The notes beneath the pieces are model-generated. The model ran no database searches. It was not told the origin of the DNA and saw only the letters and a list, made by a program, of their open reading frames with translations. This document shows positions 25,101-34,900 of a DNA stretch of 64,000 nt, piece by piece; position 1 is the first letter of the stretch, and each line of letters opens with the position of its first letter. The stretch is from the NCBI RefSeq assembly GCF_028858725.1, contig NC_084763.1, positions 4,960,001-5,024,000 of the forward strand, read 5' to 3'. The position numbers were made by a program, and so were the translations under genes. Source of the stretch: Colius striatus (Eukaryota > Chordata > Aves > Coliiformes > Coliidae).

Positions 25101-28100
25101 TGTGTAAACCCAATGCAGTGGAAGTGCCACTAATCTAACAGTGGGAAGGGTGGGGGCAGAAAGGAAACTGCTGGGTTTAGACTTTATAGGATGCCCAGTG
25201 CTGTGATGTTTGCTAAGGAGAGGAGGCTTGTAGAGACCTCTCTTGTTGGTGCTGTGTTCAGTGCCACAGCATACCTTAGGTTTTTTGTATTACTGAGCCA
25301 CAAATACCCATGAAGCAATTACAAAGCTTTTAATTACAAATTAAAAGGAGATTTGCAAACCCCAAACTGCTAGATTTGACTTGGCCTAAGTTGATTTAGC
25401 AGTGTTCTTTTGGATTAATTGTTGAATGTTGCAATGACTGTCTGGATTAACATCTGTCTGGTGATTGTGGTGCCTTTTGGTGCCAGGGGGATGCCAGGTA
25501 AATTAGAATCTCCTGTTTCCTCCATCTAAATTCTGCCTGCAGTAGGTGTCACAAAGCAGAATTAAGGCTTGTCCAAAGTGTTTCTTGGTTAGTTTGGCTG
25601 TAAGAGCAGGAGAAATACAAACATCACAGCGAAGACTTGTGCCTGAACAGCTCCATTTAGTTGTCAGAGGCACATATGCTGTGAGAAAGTAGGATTTCTG
25701 AGGCTGCAAGTAGGGGGAAAAAAAGTAAACCCAAGTGTGGATTCATCTTGAGCTAGCCTACTTGATGGAACAGCAAACTGTGGTCAAGTTTGGGCCTGTC
25801 AGAGAATCTAGCTCAGTCATAAGGCACAGTCCAGGAAGAGGCTGGCAAGATCAGCAGTAGGCAGAAACTCCCATTCTCACACCTGTGCATTGTTGCCATG
25901 AGTAGGATGGGCCTGTTTGTACTGCTGAAGAAGGAGATATTGATTAAAATAGGGCAGCATAGAAGAATTGAAGCTGAGGCTTGGTTTAAAGGAATCTAAT
26001 TGTCCTGTTATCTAATGTGGTGAGGATTTCTAGGTGTATCTGCAGTTAGGCTAAGATGCTATCTCAAGGCAAAACAATGTAACTCAGCATTTGCTAAGCT
26101 GGAAGCCTGCAGGCTTTCACCATATCCAAAAGTGATTTTCTCACCTTACACTTTGGAACTCGTGCAGTTTTGAAAATCAGAACTTGCAGGATGTTTGAGA
26201 GCCTCTGAATTAAAAGTGTCATCAACTGAGGCATAGCTATGCCTGTGGCATATAAGTTCAGTGGGTAGCAGCAGTGCCAACTCTGTTCATACTGTCTCAT
26301 CGAGGTACCTTGCCTTTACTGAGAGGCAAGAGAGAGCAGCCAGTTACCCAGTGTTTTACCTTTGAGGCGCTGGAAATGTTGCATTTATTTCATACCAACC
26401 TAGGTGATAGGGAAACCTGTGTGCTTAGTGCTAAATTAGGGTATCAGAACAGAGGTTTAGAGGTTGAATTAGAGGTGCTCAGTGTTGCTGTGGTTCAGCT
26501 GAGATTCACACTTACACCAGGCTTCAACCTTTTAAAGATTTAAGAGTGAAAGCAAGTTTAATAGACAAGTGCATTGTGAAAATAATCCTCTAAAAGCAAG
26601 ATCCTTTTGTGAAGAAGAGGCAGCCTTTCCCAGGGAGCTTAGGAATACGTGCATTGCTTCTTCCCATGGAATCTCTCCCTCGTGCTGTTCAGTTCATTGC
26701 AGGTTATAGTCTAGATTGTCTAGAGAAGCTTTTGCCACTTCATGCAGATATGTTGTTTTGATATAAGGAAGGTAAGTTCCTGTCCTTTCAAAGTGGGTGT
26801 CTGAGTAGAGAAAACCAGTTAGTGCTTGTACCGATGATGAGGCTTGTGGAGTGAGCGCAATGCTTATTAGACATCAGAACAGACACACAACATAGAAAAG
26901 GCCATAGAAAATGTGGCTGTGCTTGTTTGACATGTGATGTTTGCAACAGAACTTAAGTTGCACTGAAAACCAGCTTCTGTGCAGGGTCTACTCAAGCTAT
27001 TATATGGATCCTGCAGCATTAGTTTAATATCAGCCCCTTGCACTGAAACACCACCTTAGAAACTATTGCTGTGACACAATTAGGATGTGTGCAGGGGTAA
27101 CAACATTCCTTTCACCCTTCCCAAGTCATGACCTCACACTGTGTTTGCATTCATTGTGCCGGTACTCTATTGTGCTAACTACATGGTTCCACAGAAGGGA
27201 AGAGAGACCCTGTGGCCTTGCAAGTGACCATAAGCTTGAAGCATTTCACTGAATCAGGGTCACAAGGCATGTGCCTTGGTTTTGTGATACTGTATGTTAT
27301 CTATAGATTTGTAGGAAGTAAATGCTGCTTTCTCTGCTACTGTGCAGGTTAATGTCTTTGGTTAGTGACTCAGTGTTACCAAATCTCTTGATGGTATCTC
27401 AGAGTTAGAATATTTAATGCTTTTTCTGCTCTTTATTAAGCCCCAGTTTTTGGAATCATGTTAATTTTAAAGCAAAACAGAGATTTTCACAGTTACAGGA
27501 AAAGAAAGTTTTAGGGGGAAAAAACTTGGGCATCGGTGAAAGCTCAAAACTTGGAAGAGGAACAGATCTTTGACAGAGAATAAATGAAACCATTCTTAAA
27601 GCTTACAACTGAGTGCAGACCACATGCTTCCTTTTTTTTTCTTGCACAGATTGGCAGCTGTTACAAGTACTTTGATTCAGTTTTTATTCCTGACTGATTT
27701 ATAGTTGCAGCCAAACAATTTTAATAACTATTTCAATAAGCTAATTATGTTATATTTTGTGTCATGGGTTGTTTTTTTCTCTTCCTAGGGTCTAGTTTCA
27801 AATTTAACTCTAGATCAAGATATACTTGTCGAGTGGGAAATCTTTCCTCTAGACATTGATGGAGCAGTGAACCGGGACATTAATGGCCACCTTGATGGAC
27901 CAAAGGCATCCACGGACAATCCACCGACTTATGAAGCACCTGCTTTTTACACTGGTACACTATCAATTCCTGGAGGGATTCCAGACTTGCCTCAAGACAC
28001 CTATGTCAAGTTCCCTGGCTGGACAAAGGTACAGCATTTTGCTATAAAAACTTGAAGCCCACTCAGGAAGCTACTAAAGCTTGTATGGACAATCAAAGTC

Positions 28101-31100
28101 CATCTCTCTTGGATTGGCAGAGTGTGACTGTAGTGGTGGAGTGTCTCAAATGTATTTAAACAACTAGGAAATGAATTCCTTGGTTTAAGTAAATATGGAG
28201 ATACACCATTAAGTCAAGGGAAACATATATTCAAAAGATATATGACATTGGAGTAAAAAGGGAGCATCAAAAGAAATCCCAAACACCATATTTGTTCAAC
28301 AAGTATCTGTGGTAGTGTTAGAAAAAGGGTTCTGTTCTGAAACAGTTAATTTACTGCTATTAAAATAGAGCAGGAAAAGGAGTTCTATCTGCAGTATTGT
28401 AGTGGTTAAAGCATTTCCCAATATGCAGAAGACTGATGTGTTGCAGGCACTTAGTGTGGTGACACAGAGCTTGGATGAGGAAGTGTGACTTCGTCCCTGT
28501 TCTTATATATGTGCATGTCTATCTTACACCCACTAAATACAGTCCAGAAATAGCTCTTTGCACAGGAACTGGAACCTGAGACTTCTGCAGTAAATGTTAT
28601 GACCCCATGGATAGTAAATCTTCAGGATGCATGATGACCTGCCTCTTGGCAAACTCATCTTTGAAATGGCAGATGAGTCCAAGAGTTCTTAAGCATTGAT
28701 GGAAGTATTTTCCTCTGATCTATAGAAGCCTCTTTTACGTAGCTTGTGTAGCCTTTAAAGCAGTCAAGGTGAAGAGATCCCAGATGATCTGTAAGTAAGG
28801 CTGTTGAGTAGGGATTGGACCTAAGTCCAGGAGTCATAAGGTTGGAGTGATGCTGGGTGTGAAAACTAAGACTTCCAGGTAACTTTACCAATGAGCAACA
28901 GCCTTGAAGAGTGTAAATTCCACTCAGGTCCCACTGTATCTGGGCCTTAATTCCTTGAGTGGCGCTGTATAAATTGCTGATTCCAAGGTGTGGAGAAGAG
29001 TTAACACTCACCTGAGTATCTGGAAAACTGTGAGAATGACACTCACCAAGAAGACAGACAGTTCTAGTAATAGGCCTGCCTTTGCATATTAAGACAAGGA
29101 ATATGGCATGCTGGGCAGCCTGGAAGGGTAGGGTGCAGCACTAACAGTCATGACCTATGCTGAAGCTTCCTTGCCTTCCTCATTTTCAAACCCATCACTA
29201 TTAATAAAACTTTCTCCACCTGCACTTGGGGAAGTGTGATGCCTTTAAGCACACATACTCCTGAATGCATGCTTAGGTTTGTCAGACTCTTTTTTTTCCT
29301 CTCAACAAGAGAAAAGAGGATTTGGAATCAGTACTTTTCTTAATTTCTGTGGAATCATGGGTTGCAGCTGCTGACCCTGCTGGAGGAGATCTTGTCACTG
29401 AAGATAGAGATCCCCTCTATTTTGTCTAGGGGGTAGTTAGTAGTAGTGTGTTTAGTGTTGTGATTTGCTGGTTTAGGGCATAGAAATTCCCTGAGTGTGC
29501 AGTCTTTAGAAACTGCAGTGTTAGTAAGGACAGTTTGGAGTTGACTAAATTAATAGCTTTCTGCAAAAGTGAATTACAACCAAAGACCAATTAAGGTTAG
29601 AATCAGAGACTTCTCTAATCATACCTCCTGCATTACAACTCAGATGCAGTGGATAACTCCTTCCCACAGGGTTGCAGTCACTCTCTGTAGTAGGGAGCCT
29701 CTTGTCTAGTGGGTGCATTCACTAATCCATCTCGTGTCAGAGAACGTTGCATTAATGCCGTGTTTTCTTATAAAACTGCTACAGAAGCCAAATATTGAAT
29801 TAAAAGAATGATTCAAAGCTTGAATAAATATCTCTTCCCTTGTAACACAGCACAAACAAGCCACAGAGCATGATAAACTTGATTTTTTTTTTTCCAAAAC
29901 CAAAAGTTTGAGGTTGAAGTTTTAACACCTTGGCAGAACTGTGCAAATAGGATCTTGCACCACGGAAGTGGAAACAGAGCTGAGAGGAGTCACCTGTACT
30001 TGCAAACATACCAGCTCCTTAGAATATGGCTCTTGAGTTACACAAAATTTGTTTTCATATGGCTTGAAAACACAAGAAAAGCACCTCCACAAGAGCCTGA
30101 CCAGCAATACTCACTGGGTTGTGCTTCTGTAAGTCTTGAAAAGTTTTTCTGATTTCAGCCATCCAGACAATTGACTGAGTGCAATACAAGCCCTTATTTT
30201 CCACTGGCTCAGACTGTTGTATTATTTTTATCAGTGCCATGAGTTGCTTTGTTTTCCTTCTATATTATGATTACCAAAGGGCAAAGCAAGAGGGGAAAAT
30301 CCAGATGCAATGATCCGTTCCCAGCTCTTTTGTTTTTGTACACTGAACTCTTTTCTGACATGTAGGGAAAGTACACTCAGGAGGAGTTAGGAGTTAAATG
30401 TTTTATCCAAATCATAGAATCACAGAATGGTAGGGGTTGGAAGGGACTTTCAGAGATCATGTAGTCCAACAGCCCTGCAGAAGCAGGTTCATCTAGATAA
30501 GGTTGCAACATCAGCTATATTAGCCTCCCTTCTGTGTTGCTTAATAAACTGAGATTCAGCTCAACTCAGTAGGAGAGCTTTTACAGTTTTCCTAAACATT
30601 CTGCAGGTCACCAATGTACAGCCTACTGGAAAAAGCTGTCTTTGTGTATATTTTGAGATGTATAAATAGCCTTTTTTCTTCCCTTTTTAACCCTTGCCTG
30701 GTTTTGTTTTTTCTCTTGAACTTAAGGTGTTTTTAACGTTAGAACAATGTTTTGAATTAGGACTTCTGGCCACCTCCATTAAAAATGATTTAAAGAGATT
30801 GTAGGCCAAGTTAAAAACAATTTAGTTGAACTTACATCAATGCTAGCAGACCTCCCAAAGATTTTAATGGTTGTAGGTAACTACAACAAAACAGCTGCAG
30901 CCTATTTTCTCAAGCTCTTTTGTTGAATAAGCTGTTACAGACACAATACACGTCTGAATTCTCTGTGCCTGGACAAGCTGTAACAGTTTCATGCAATTAT
31001 GCACGAGGAAGGGACCACTGAGGTGTAGTGTGGCCTTACACTTGTTCAAAGAACCACAACAGAATTGGGATCTACTTTTTTTCTTTTGAGATCTTCTTGT

Positions 31101-31750
31101 TTCTTTTGTGACTTCTTTCTCCTTTTAATTAGCTTCAAGCAAATACAGTTTTCAGGTTTGCCTTGGTCTTTAGCTTGGTCCAAAATTCAGTGCCAGGAAC
31201 CTGCAGGTCTGTCTTCCTAAGGGTTGTCATATTTGGAATTACTGCAGCATCTGACCACTTTCTTTTTAGATATTAACAATGGCTTTATTAACTCATCAGG
31301 GAATTGAGTTTCTTTTGCCTGTAACTTGCATTCACTTGAACAGATTTTCTATCCATGTGTTCCATCACACTGAAAGATGGAGGAAATTCAGTTACTGTGT
31401 GAAGAGTGTTGTGCTTAAAGCTATTTCATTGTTTGATCTCTGTCAAGTTATTAAAATGTCATTGTTGTTCTCTCTCTTTCTTTTAACAGGGGCAAATTTG
31501 GATCAATGGCTTTAATCTCGGTCGCTACTGGCCAGCCCGTGGTCCTCAGTTGACCCTTTTTGTTCCAAGGAATATTCTTGTTTCATCAATACCAAACAAC
31601 ATAACAGTGTTGGAGCTGGAGCATTCTCCTTGCAGCACCCAGGCATGCCAGATAGAATTTGTAGATGAAGCCATTATCAATGCAACCACACAGCATGAAC
31701 GTTATGACCCCCAACTCTTTGTTAGAGACTTATGGCTGAACCATCTATAA
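4021..31750 (+). CDS. GLB1: Lysosomal acid beta-galactosidase, exons 2-16 (5'-partial, spliced)
   Basis: Removes terminal beta-linked galactose from GM1 ganglioside, keratan sulfate and glycoproteins in the lysosome, in complex with cathepsin A and neuraminidase. Fifteen coding exons join in frame to 1905 bp: 634 residues plus stop. Exon 1, which encodes the signal peptide (25 residues in human), is upstream of the window. From recalled human exon lengths, exons 2-14 match exactly (170, 151, 61, 95, 181, 59, 122, 41, 113, 75, 90, 114, 132 bp); exon 15 is 15 bp shorter and the terminal coding part about 13 codons shorter. The glycoside hydrolase family 35 barrel occupies exons 2-10. The acid/base glutamate (human E188, in NEYGSYF) is in exon 6 and the nucleophile (human E268, in NSEFYTGW) is in exon 8. 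The beta-domains follow in exons 11-16. All introns are GT-AG and the frame has no stop or frameshift, so the gene should be functional. The family call is very secure. Confidence 0.97.
4191..9148 (+). other. GLB1: GLB1 intron 2
   Basis: About 5 kb of AT-rich intron with donor GTAAGT and acceptor TTTATAG. No CR1, LTR or other named repeat is recognised, and no open frame looks like a protein. Confidence 0.8.
9149..9299 (+). CDS. GLB1: GLB1 exon 3
   Basis: Completes the Thr codon, then reads [16 protein letters not shown] and, later, [17 protein letters not shown]. This is the conserved core of the GH35 barrel containing the substrate-binding tyrosine equal to human Y83 and the conserved C127. 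The acceptor is TTTATAG and the donor GTACTG directly follows ATG. Human has RPGPYIC; here Ala replaces Pro. 151 bp, as in human. Confidence 0.95.
9593..9653 (+). CDS. GLB1: GLB1 exon 4
   Basis: A 61-bp exon encoding [20 protein letters not shown] plus one base. The acceptor is TTTTCACAG and the donor GTAGAG. The length and phase agree with human exon 4. Confidence 0.93.
10449..10543 (+). CDS. GLB1: GLB1 exon 5
   Basis: A 95-bp exon beginning with the last two bases of a split Asp codon. It encodes [16 protein letters not shown] and then [11 protein letters not shown], the strand leading to the acid/base loop. The acceptor is TATCACAG and the donor GTAACT. Confidence 0.93.
11783..11963 (+). 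CDS. GLB1: GLB1 exon 6 (acid/base Glu)
   Basis: A 181-bp exon starting [17 protein letters not shown]. The codon at 11792-11794 is the proton-donor glutamate (human E188). The cysteines equal to human C195 and C230 (LKCGALQG), a known disulfide pair in the human enzyme, are both present, as is the arginine equal to R201. The acceptor is CTGCAG and the donor GTTAGA. Confidence 0.96.
13120..13178 (+). CDS. GLB1: GLB1 exon 7
   Basis: A 59-bp exon encoding [19 protein letters not shown] after a split Gly codon. The Asn-Val-Thr sequon matches human N247 (NIT). The acceptor is GCTTATAG and the donor GTACGT. Confidence 0.93.
14048..14169 (+). CDS. GLB1: GLB1 exon 8 (nucleophile Glu)
   Basis: A 122-bp exon starting [15 protein letters not shown]. 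The codon at 14057-14059 is the catalytic nucleophile (human E268), and the tryptophan equal to human W273 follows. The exon ends [10 protein letters not shown] with a codon split 2/1. The acceptor is CCTTTCAG and the donor GTAAGT. Confidence 0.96.
14272..14312 (+). CDS. GLB1: GLB1 exon 9
   Basis: A 41-bp micro-sized exon encoding [13 protein letters not shown], invariant in family 35. It is separated from exon 8 by an intron of only 102 bp. The acceptor is CCTTTTTAG and the donor GTAAGA. Confidence 0.94.
14778..14890 (+). CDS. GLB1: GLB1 exon 10
   Basis: A 113-bp exon encoding [20 protein letters not shown] and then [18 protein letters not shown], the end of the barrel domain. The donor is GTGAGT. 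The open frame continues past the donor for about 80 bases, but that extension does not resemble the protein. Confidence 0.95.
14891..20321 (+). other. GLB1: GLB1 introns 10-11
   Basis: Introns of 2358 and 2998 bp flanking exon 11. No named repeat, RNA gene or extra exon is recognised; the open frames here are short and not protein-like. Confidence 0.75.
17249..17323 (+). CDS. GLB1: GLB1 exon 11
   Basis: A 75-bp exon in phase 0 encoding [20 protein letters not shown] and VRLQQ, the linker from the barrel into the first beta-domain. The acceptor is CTTTTCTAG and the donor GTAAAT. Confidence 0.94.
20322..20411 (+). CDS. GLB1: GLB1 exon 12
   Basis: A 90-bp exon in phase 0 encoding [20 protein letters not shown] and [10 protein letters not shown]. 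The acceptor is CTCTGCTGCAG and the donor GTGAGG. Confidence 0.93.
21746..21850 (-). mobile_element. CR1 LINE 3'-end fragment
   Basis: Reverse-complement CR1 tail: the terminal octamer region, then GGTAGGGGTTGGAAGGGACC, and the stretch ending near AGGTCACACAGGAATGTGTC. It is 5'-truncated to about 105 bp and antisense to GLB1. Confidence 0.9.
22253..22366 (+). CDS. GLB1: GLB1 exon 13
   Basis: A 114-bp exon in phase 0 encoding [20 protein letters not shown], then [14 protein letters not shown]. The long pyrimidine tract and acceptor TTTTCTTAG are strong; the donor is GTAAAC. The Asn-Cys-Thr within it is a possible new sequon that is absent in human at this place. Confidence 0.94.
23459..23590 (+). 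CDS. GLB1: GLB1 exon 14
   Basis: A 132-bp exon in phase 0 encoding [20 protein letters not shown] and then [21 protein letters not shown]. The NIT sequon equals human N464. The acceptor is TTCATATAG and the donor GTAAGT. Confidence 0.95.
24197..25117 (-). mobile_element. Solo LTR of an avian endogenous retrovirus
   Basis: About 920 bp bounded by TG at 24197 and CA at 25116-25117. I recognise the left end (TGTGGTGGGTTGCCC), the segment with TTATTGCCAATTAA, and the right end (CAAAACCTTGC...AAACCCAAT) as a common avian LTR. Read on the - strand it has the expected order: a TATA-like CATATTTG (revcomp near 25000), then a GGCAATAAA poly(A) signal (revcomp near 24360), then the terminal CA. So it lies antisense to GLB1. 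No internal retroviral genes and no second LTR are present, so it is a solo LTR. Obvious target-site duplications were not found. The exact family name is not asserted. Confidence 0.75.
24590..24830. repeat. Degenerate tandem array of ~40-45 bp units inside the LTR
   Basis: Successive units follow the pattern CTGCAGT-CTTCA-AAAC-CTCCAG-GTGGGTCC, with several diverged copies in a row. This is a recurrent internal block of this LTR type rather than an independent satellite. Confidence 0.6.
27789..28028 (+). CDS. GLB1: GLB1 exon 15
   Basis: A 240-bp exon in phase 0 starting [20 protein letters not shown] and ending [19 protein letters not shown]. The NLT sequon equals human N498. The middle is five codons shorter than human and lacks the human tandem sequons N542/N545 and the N555 site. 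The acceptor is TTCCTAG and the donor GTACAG. Confidence 0.94.
28029..31489 (+). other. GLB1: GLB1 intron 15
   Basis: A 3461-bp intron containing one antisense CR1 tail at 30411-30510. It ends in a T-rich tract and TTTTAACAG. No other feature is recognised. Confidence 0.75.
30411..30510 (-). mobile_element. CR1 LINE 3'-end fragment
   Basis: Starts ATCATAGAATCACAGAATGG and continues with the CR1 tail for about 100 bp. It lies in GLB1 intron 15, antisense to the gene. Confidence 0.92.
31490..31750 (+). CDS. GLB1: GLB1 exon 16, coding part with stop
   Basis: The terminal exon starts [20 protein letters not shown] and continues LTLFVPRN and [20 protein letters not shown]. The cysteine pair near the end matches the human C-terminal disulfide (C626/C634) with a shorter loop. 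Two sequons, NIT and NAT, are not in the human sequence as I recall it. The stop TAA is at 31748-31750. The C-terminus is about 13 residues shorter than human. Confidence 0.95.
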   Translation, partial: GQIWINGFNLGRYWPARGPQLTLFVPRNILVSSIPNNITVLELEHSPCSTQACQIEFVDEAIINATTQHERYDPQLFVRDLWLNHL

Positions 31751-31945
31751 TGATTTCAGTGTTTCCTTACCTTCCCCCCCACACACTCTTTGCTTCCCTT
31801 TCTCTTGAGCCAGACTTCTCTTTTTTAAAGACTCAGTGTTAATCAGTAAATCATTTGCCTGGTGTAACTTCTTAAATTCTTCAAAGACTTTAAAATACAT
31901 AAATTCCCTCTAAAAAATAAAAGCTGAAGCCTCAGAGTTTGCCTT
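31751..31945 (+). other. GLB1: GLB1 3' UTR (minimal)
   Basis: T-rich untranslated sequence after the stop codon, ending shortly after an AATAAA signal at 31916-31921. The true transcript may run further, as other AATAAA or ATTAAA motifs lie downstream (for example 36628-36633). Confidence 0.6.
31916..31921 (+). terminator. GLB1: GLB1 poly(A) signal (AATAAA)
   Basis: The first canonical hexamer after the GLB1 stop, 166 bases downstream of it, set in an A-rich context. Confidence 0.6.
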
Positions 31946-34900
31946 GGATTGCGAAATCAAACTCAGCTGGAAGACAACATTCATATGTAGCCCTTGTAGA
32001 CTGCTTACATTACAGGAACCCTCATACACTTTTCTTTCTTTGCAACTGGAGAGGAGCCTGGAGAGGTGTGTGGTCCTGCTGCCTTACTGGTTTTGCTCAC
32101 AGGGACTGGTAGGTCAGAGCTGCCGATAGCCTGGACACTTCAAGATGATTTTTTTTTCACCTGGTTAGTATCAATATCACTTTAGTCTGAATGAGTTTAC
32201 TATCAGTGTTGAGTGCACCTCTTTTTTTTCACCTCTATGCAAGTGACCATGGAAAAATTTGCTTTAGTTTCTTATGGGAGCAGTGAGAAGAACTCTATAA
32301 GAGAGCCCTCAAATGTAAGCTGGTCCAAGCAGCTGTAGCATGGAGAGGAGCCTTGTAGTCTACATCTGTTCCCTCTTCAAAGGCTGATTTACTGCTTCCC
32401 TTCTGCTACCTCTGAGGACTTCAAGTAAATTCATAAGCAAAAGGATGTGTGTAAAAATTGAGGCTATTTTGGTTGGACCCTCTGATTAACCTGCTTGCAT
32501 AATGTAGTCTTAAAATGAGCCATTTTTCCTTTAATTGATCCTTTTATCTTATTTTCTGAAGCTTTAACTTAAAGAATCTTAATTCTCTGTCATTAATTGA
32601 TACCTTCTGTTTTGGTCCAGTAAACTGATGGTCTTTGTAAGTGCCTGATATCTGCAAAGATGCACAATCTCTGTCAGTAAAGCTGGCTTTCCGCAGCAGG
32701 CAGAGTCTTTTTGATTCTTATGGGTTTGATGACAGTTATGCAAACTCCTTGGTGAGATTTAAACACGATGATGGAATCAAGAACTTTCATTATCTGTGGG
32801 GTTTATTTTCCTTTGATTTTTGTTTGGTGTTATTAAAGTGGTTCTTTAAAGATGAAATCTTTCCTCTGTGTGTTTGAGAAGGAAAAAGGAGGAGTAAGAG
32901 TTATGAGCAGTTACAGTGTAAAGGGAGAAATGAGGCTGTAAAGCCTCTGTGGGCAAGGAGTTACTCTTGTTGATGTCTCATTTGTTTTTCTGTTATGAAG
33001 ATATGTGCAAAGTAAAGCAAAGCAGAGTAGCAGTAATGCAATCATAGAATCATAGAATGGTAGGGGTTGGAAGGGACCTTTAGAGATCATCCAGTCCGAC
33101 CCCCAATGGGCTGTGTGGATCCCAGAGCTGCCACCCTTTTCTGAGATGGCTGATGAAAAACCTGACCATTTCTCCTCAGCTGATGGGGACTGATGCTGTT
33201 ATTGGAGAAGAGTGAAAAGGAGCACCACACACATTGAGCATCTGTATCTCTTACATGCTTTGACATCTGTTTGGGCTTTCCAGCCAGACACATGTGGTTC
33301 ACCTGAGCCAGAGAACTTCTACTCTGAAATTCTCCCCTCAAATGCAAAGTCTAATGACTGGAGGCTGTGTTCATGATCAGATCCACTTCATTCTTCAAAT
33401 AACATGGTCTGCTCTCACCTCAGATCTCTTTTTTTTCCCTTAGCACCATCCCTGTGCAGACCCTGCAACATGCTCTGCAAGATGTTTATTATGAAGTATT
33501 CATTGCTTCAGATCCATGCCTTGAAAGTAAGGAATGGAACAGAATTAGTTTCATAGCAGTTGTGGGGTTTGGGACTTGAAGTGTGCAGAATGACAGTACT
33601 GTTCAGGTGTCATTCTTAGGAAAGTCCCGTGCTTTAGAACAGCCAGGAGTATTAATTTTCTGACAGTTAGTGCTGGGAGGAGAGTGGAACTCCTGGCTTG
33701 AATTCCAACTTCTGTTTTTGCATGGTACTTGTGTAATCCACGAGCCTTCACCTTTTTTTGGCCATAACCCTGTGTAATATTACAAGCAGAAAGGCTTTGC
33801 ATCAAGGATGACAAACGTGCATCTGATTGGGTGTAAGAATAACAGGAACAACATGTCAAAAACAGGCCTAAACTTTTTCAAGTAGGGTTCTAGGTAGCTT
33901 CATTAACACACCTGCCCATGTACTGCTTTCAGTGAAGTGATCTCTTGTCTACAGAAAGGAGCTGAAAGTTGGGGCCCTAATTCCTAAGCCTGGCCTACCT
34001 ACAGGCAAACACTGCCAGAGGTTGCCAAGCAGTGTGGTGTGACATGCAGAAGGGAGGTCTCTGACACAAAAGGCTTTCAGAGTACAGCACTACCAAGAAG
34101 AGCCTGTTGTCGCTTGCTGCTGCTTCACCCAAGGCTGTGTCTGTAGGTGCTGTAGCAGGGTGTTCTGCCCTGTGCCACGCACTGAGGCACTGTACCCACA
34201 CTGCTACATGGCTGGCACTTACCCTGGGTATCCCAGCCTTGATGTGCAGTCCTCCTGGGACTGAGTATGTGATGCAACATGGCACAGCTTGTCATTTGCT
34301 CCTTTGCAGTCTCCAACAGGTTAGATATTTTAACCCCTCCTCAAATGTAGTTCTGCCAGCCATGTCCAGGGGTAAAAATGAAATCAGAATCAAACCTTCT
34401 GAGACTGAGCAATGCACAGGGAGAGAGGGACTGTGAGGAGTTACCTATCTCACCTACACCCAGTGCTCAGGTCACTGGTGGGCCTAGTTTTCTGTTTATT
34501 TGAAGGGCATGGTGTGAAAACTTTGTCAGACCCCTTTGTAGTATCTGTGGTGTAGCTGTGTGATCTATTCCAGATGCTGAAGCACCACGGGATGGTCTGT
34601 CTGGTGGAACCAGCTGCCTCCCGAAGGTATAGCAAGAAGGAATGCTGCTAATGCTAAAACTGTGGCTCCTCAGATCCTCCTCACTGCCTGTCTTTGGGAA
34701 TTTGCAAGTGTTTTGCTGGCACAGCAGCTGAATACCAGGCACAGTGTTCTCTAGTTTCAGCAGAGCAGTGCAGACCTGATATTTGCAATGGGGCTGTAAG
34801 AAGTGGAGGTTTTACCCTGGTCCCATCTGGAAGGTAGGTGTGATCTTTGCTGTTCTGTAGGGGGATGCCATTAGAAATATCTCAAGTGTAGCTGTAGGGG

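Larger units (their letters stand above)
23591..27788 (+). other. GLB1: GLB1 intron 14
   Basis: A 4198-bp intron carrying the solo LTR at about 24197-25117. The remaining sequence is unremarkable and ends in the acceptor TTCCTAG. Confidence 0.75.

Noticed and set aside
24181-25130. Target-site duplication around the LTR
   Set aside because: The five bases before 24197 (CTGGC) and after 25117 (GTGGA) do not match; none was claimed.
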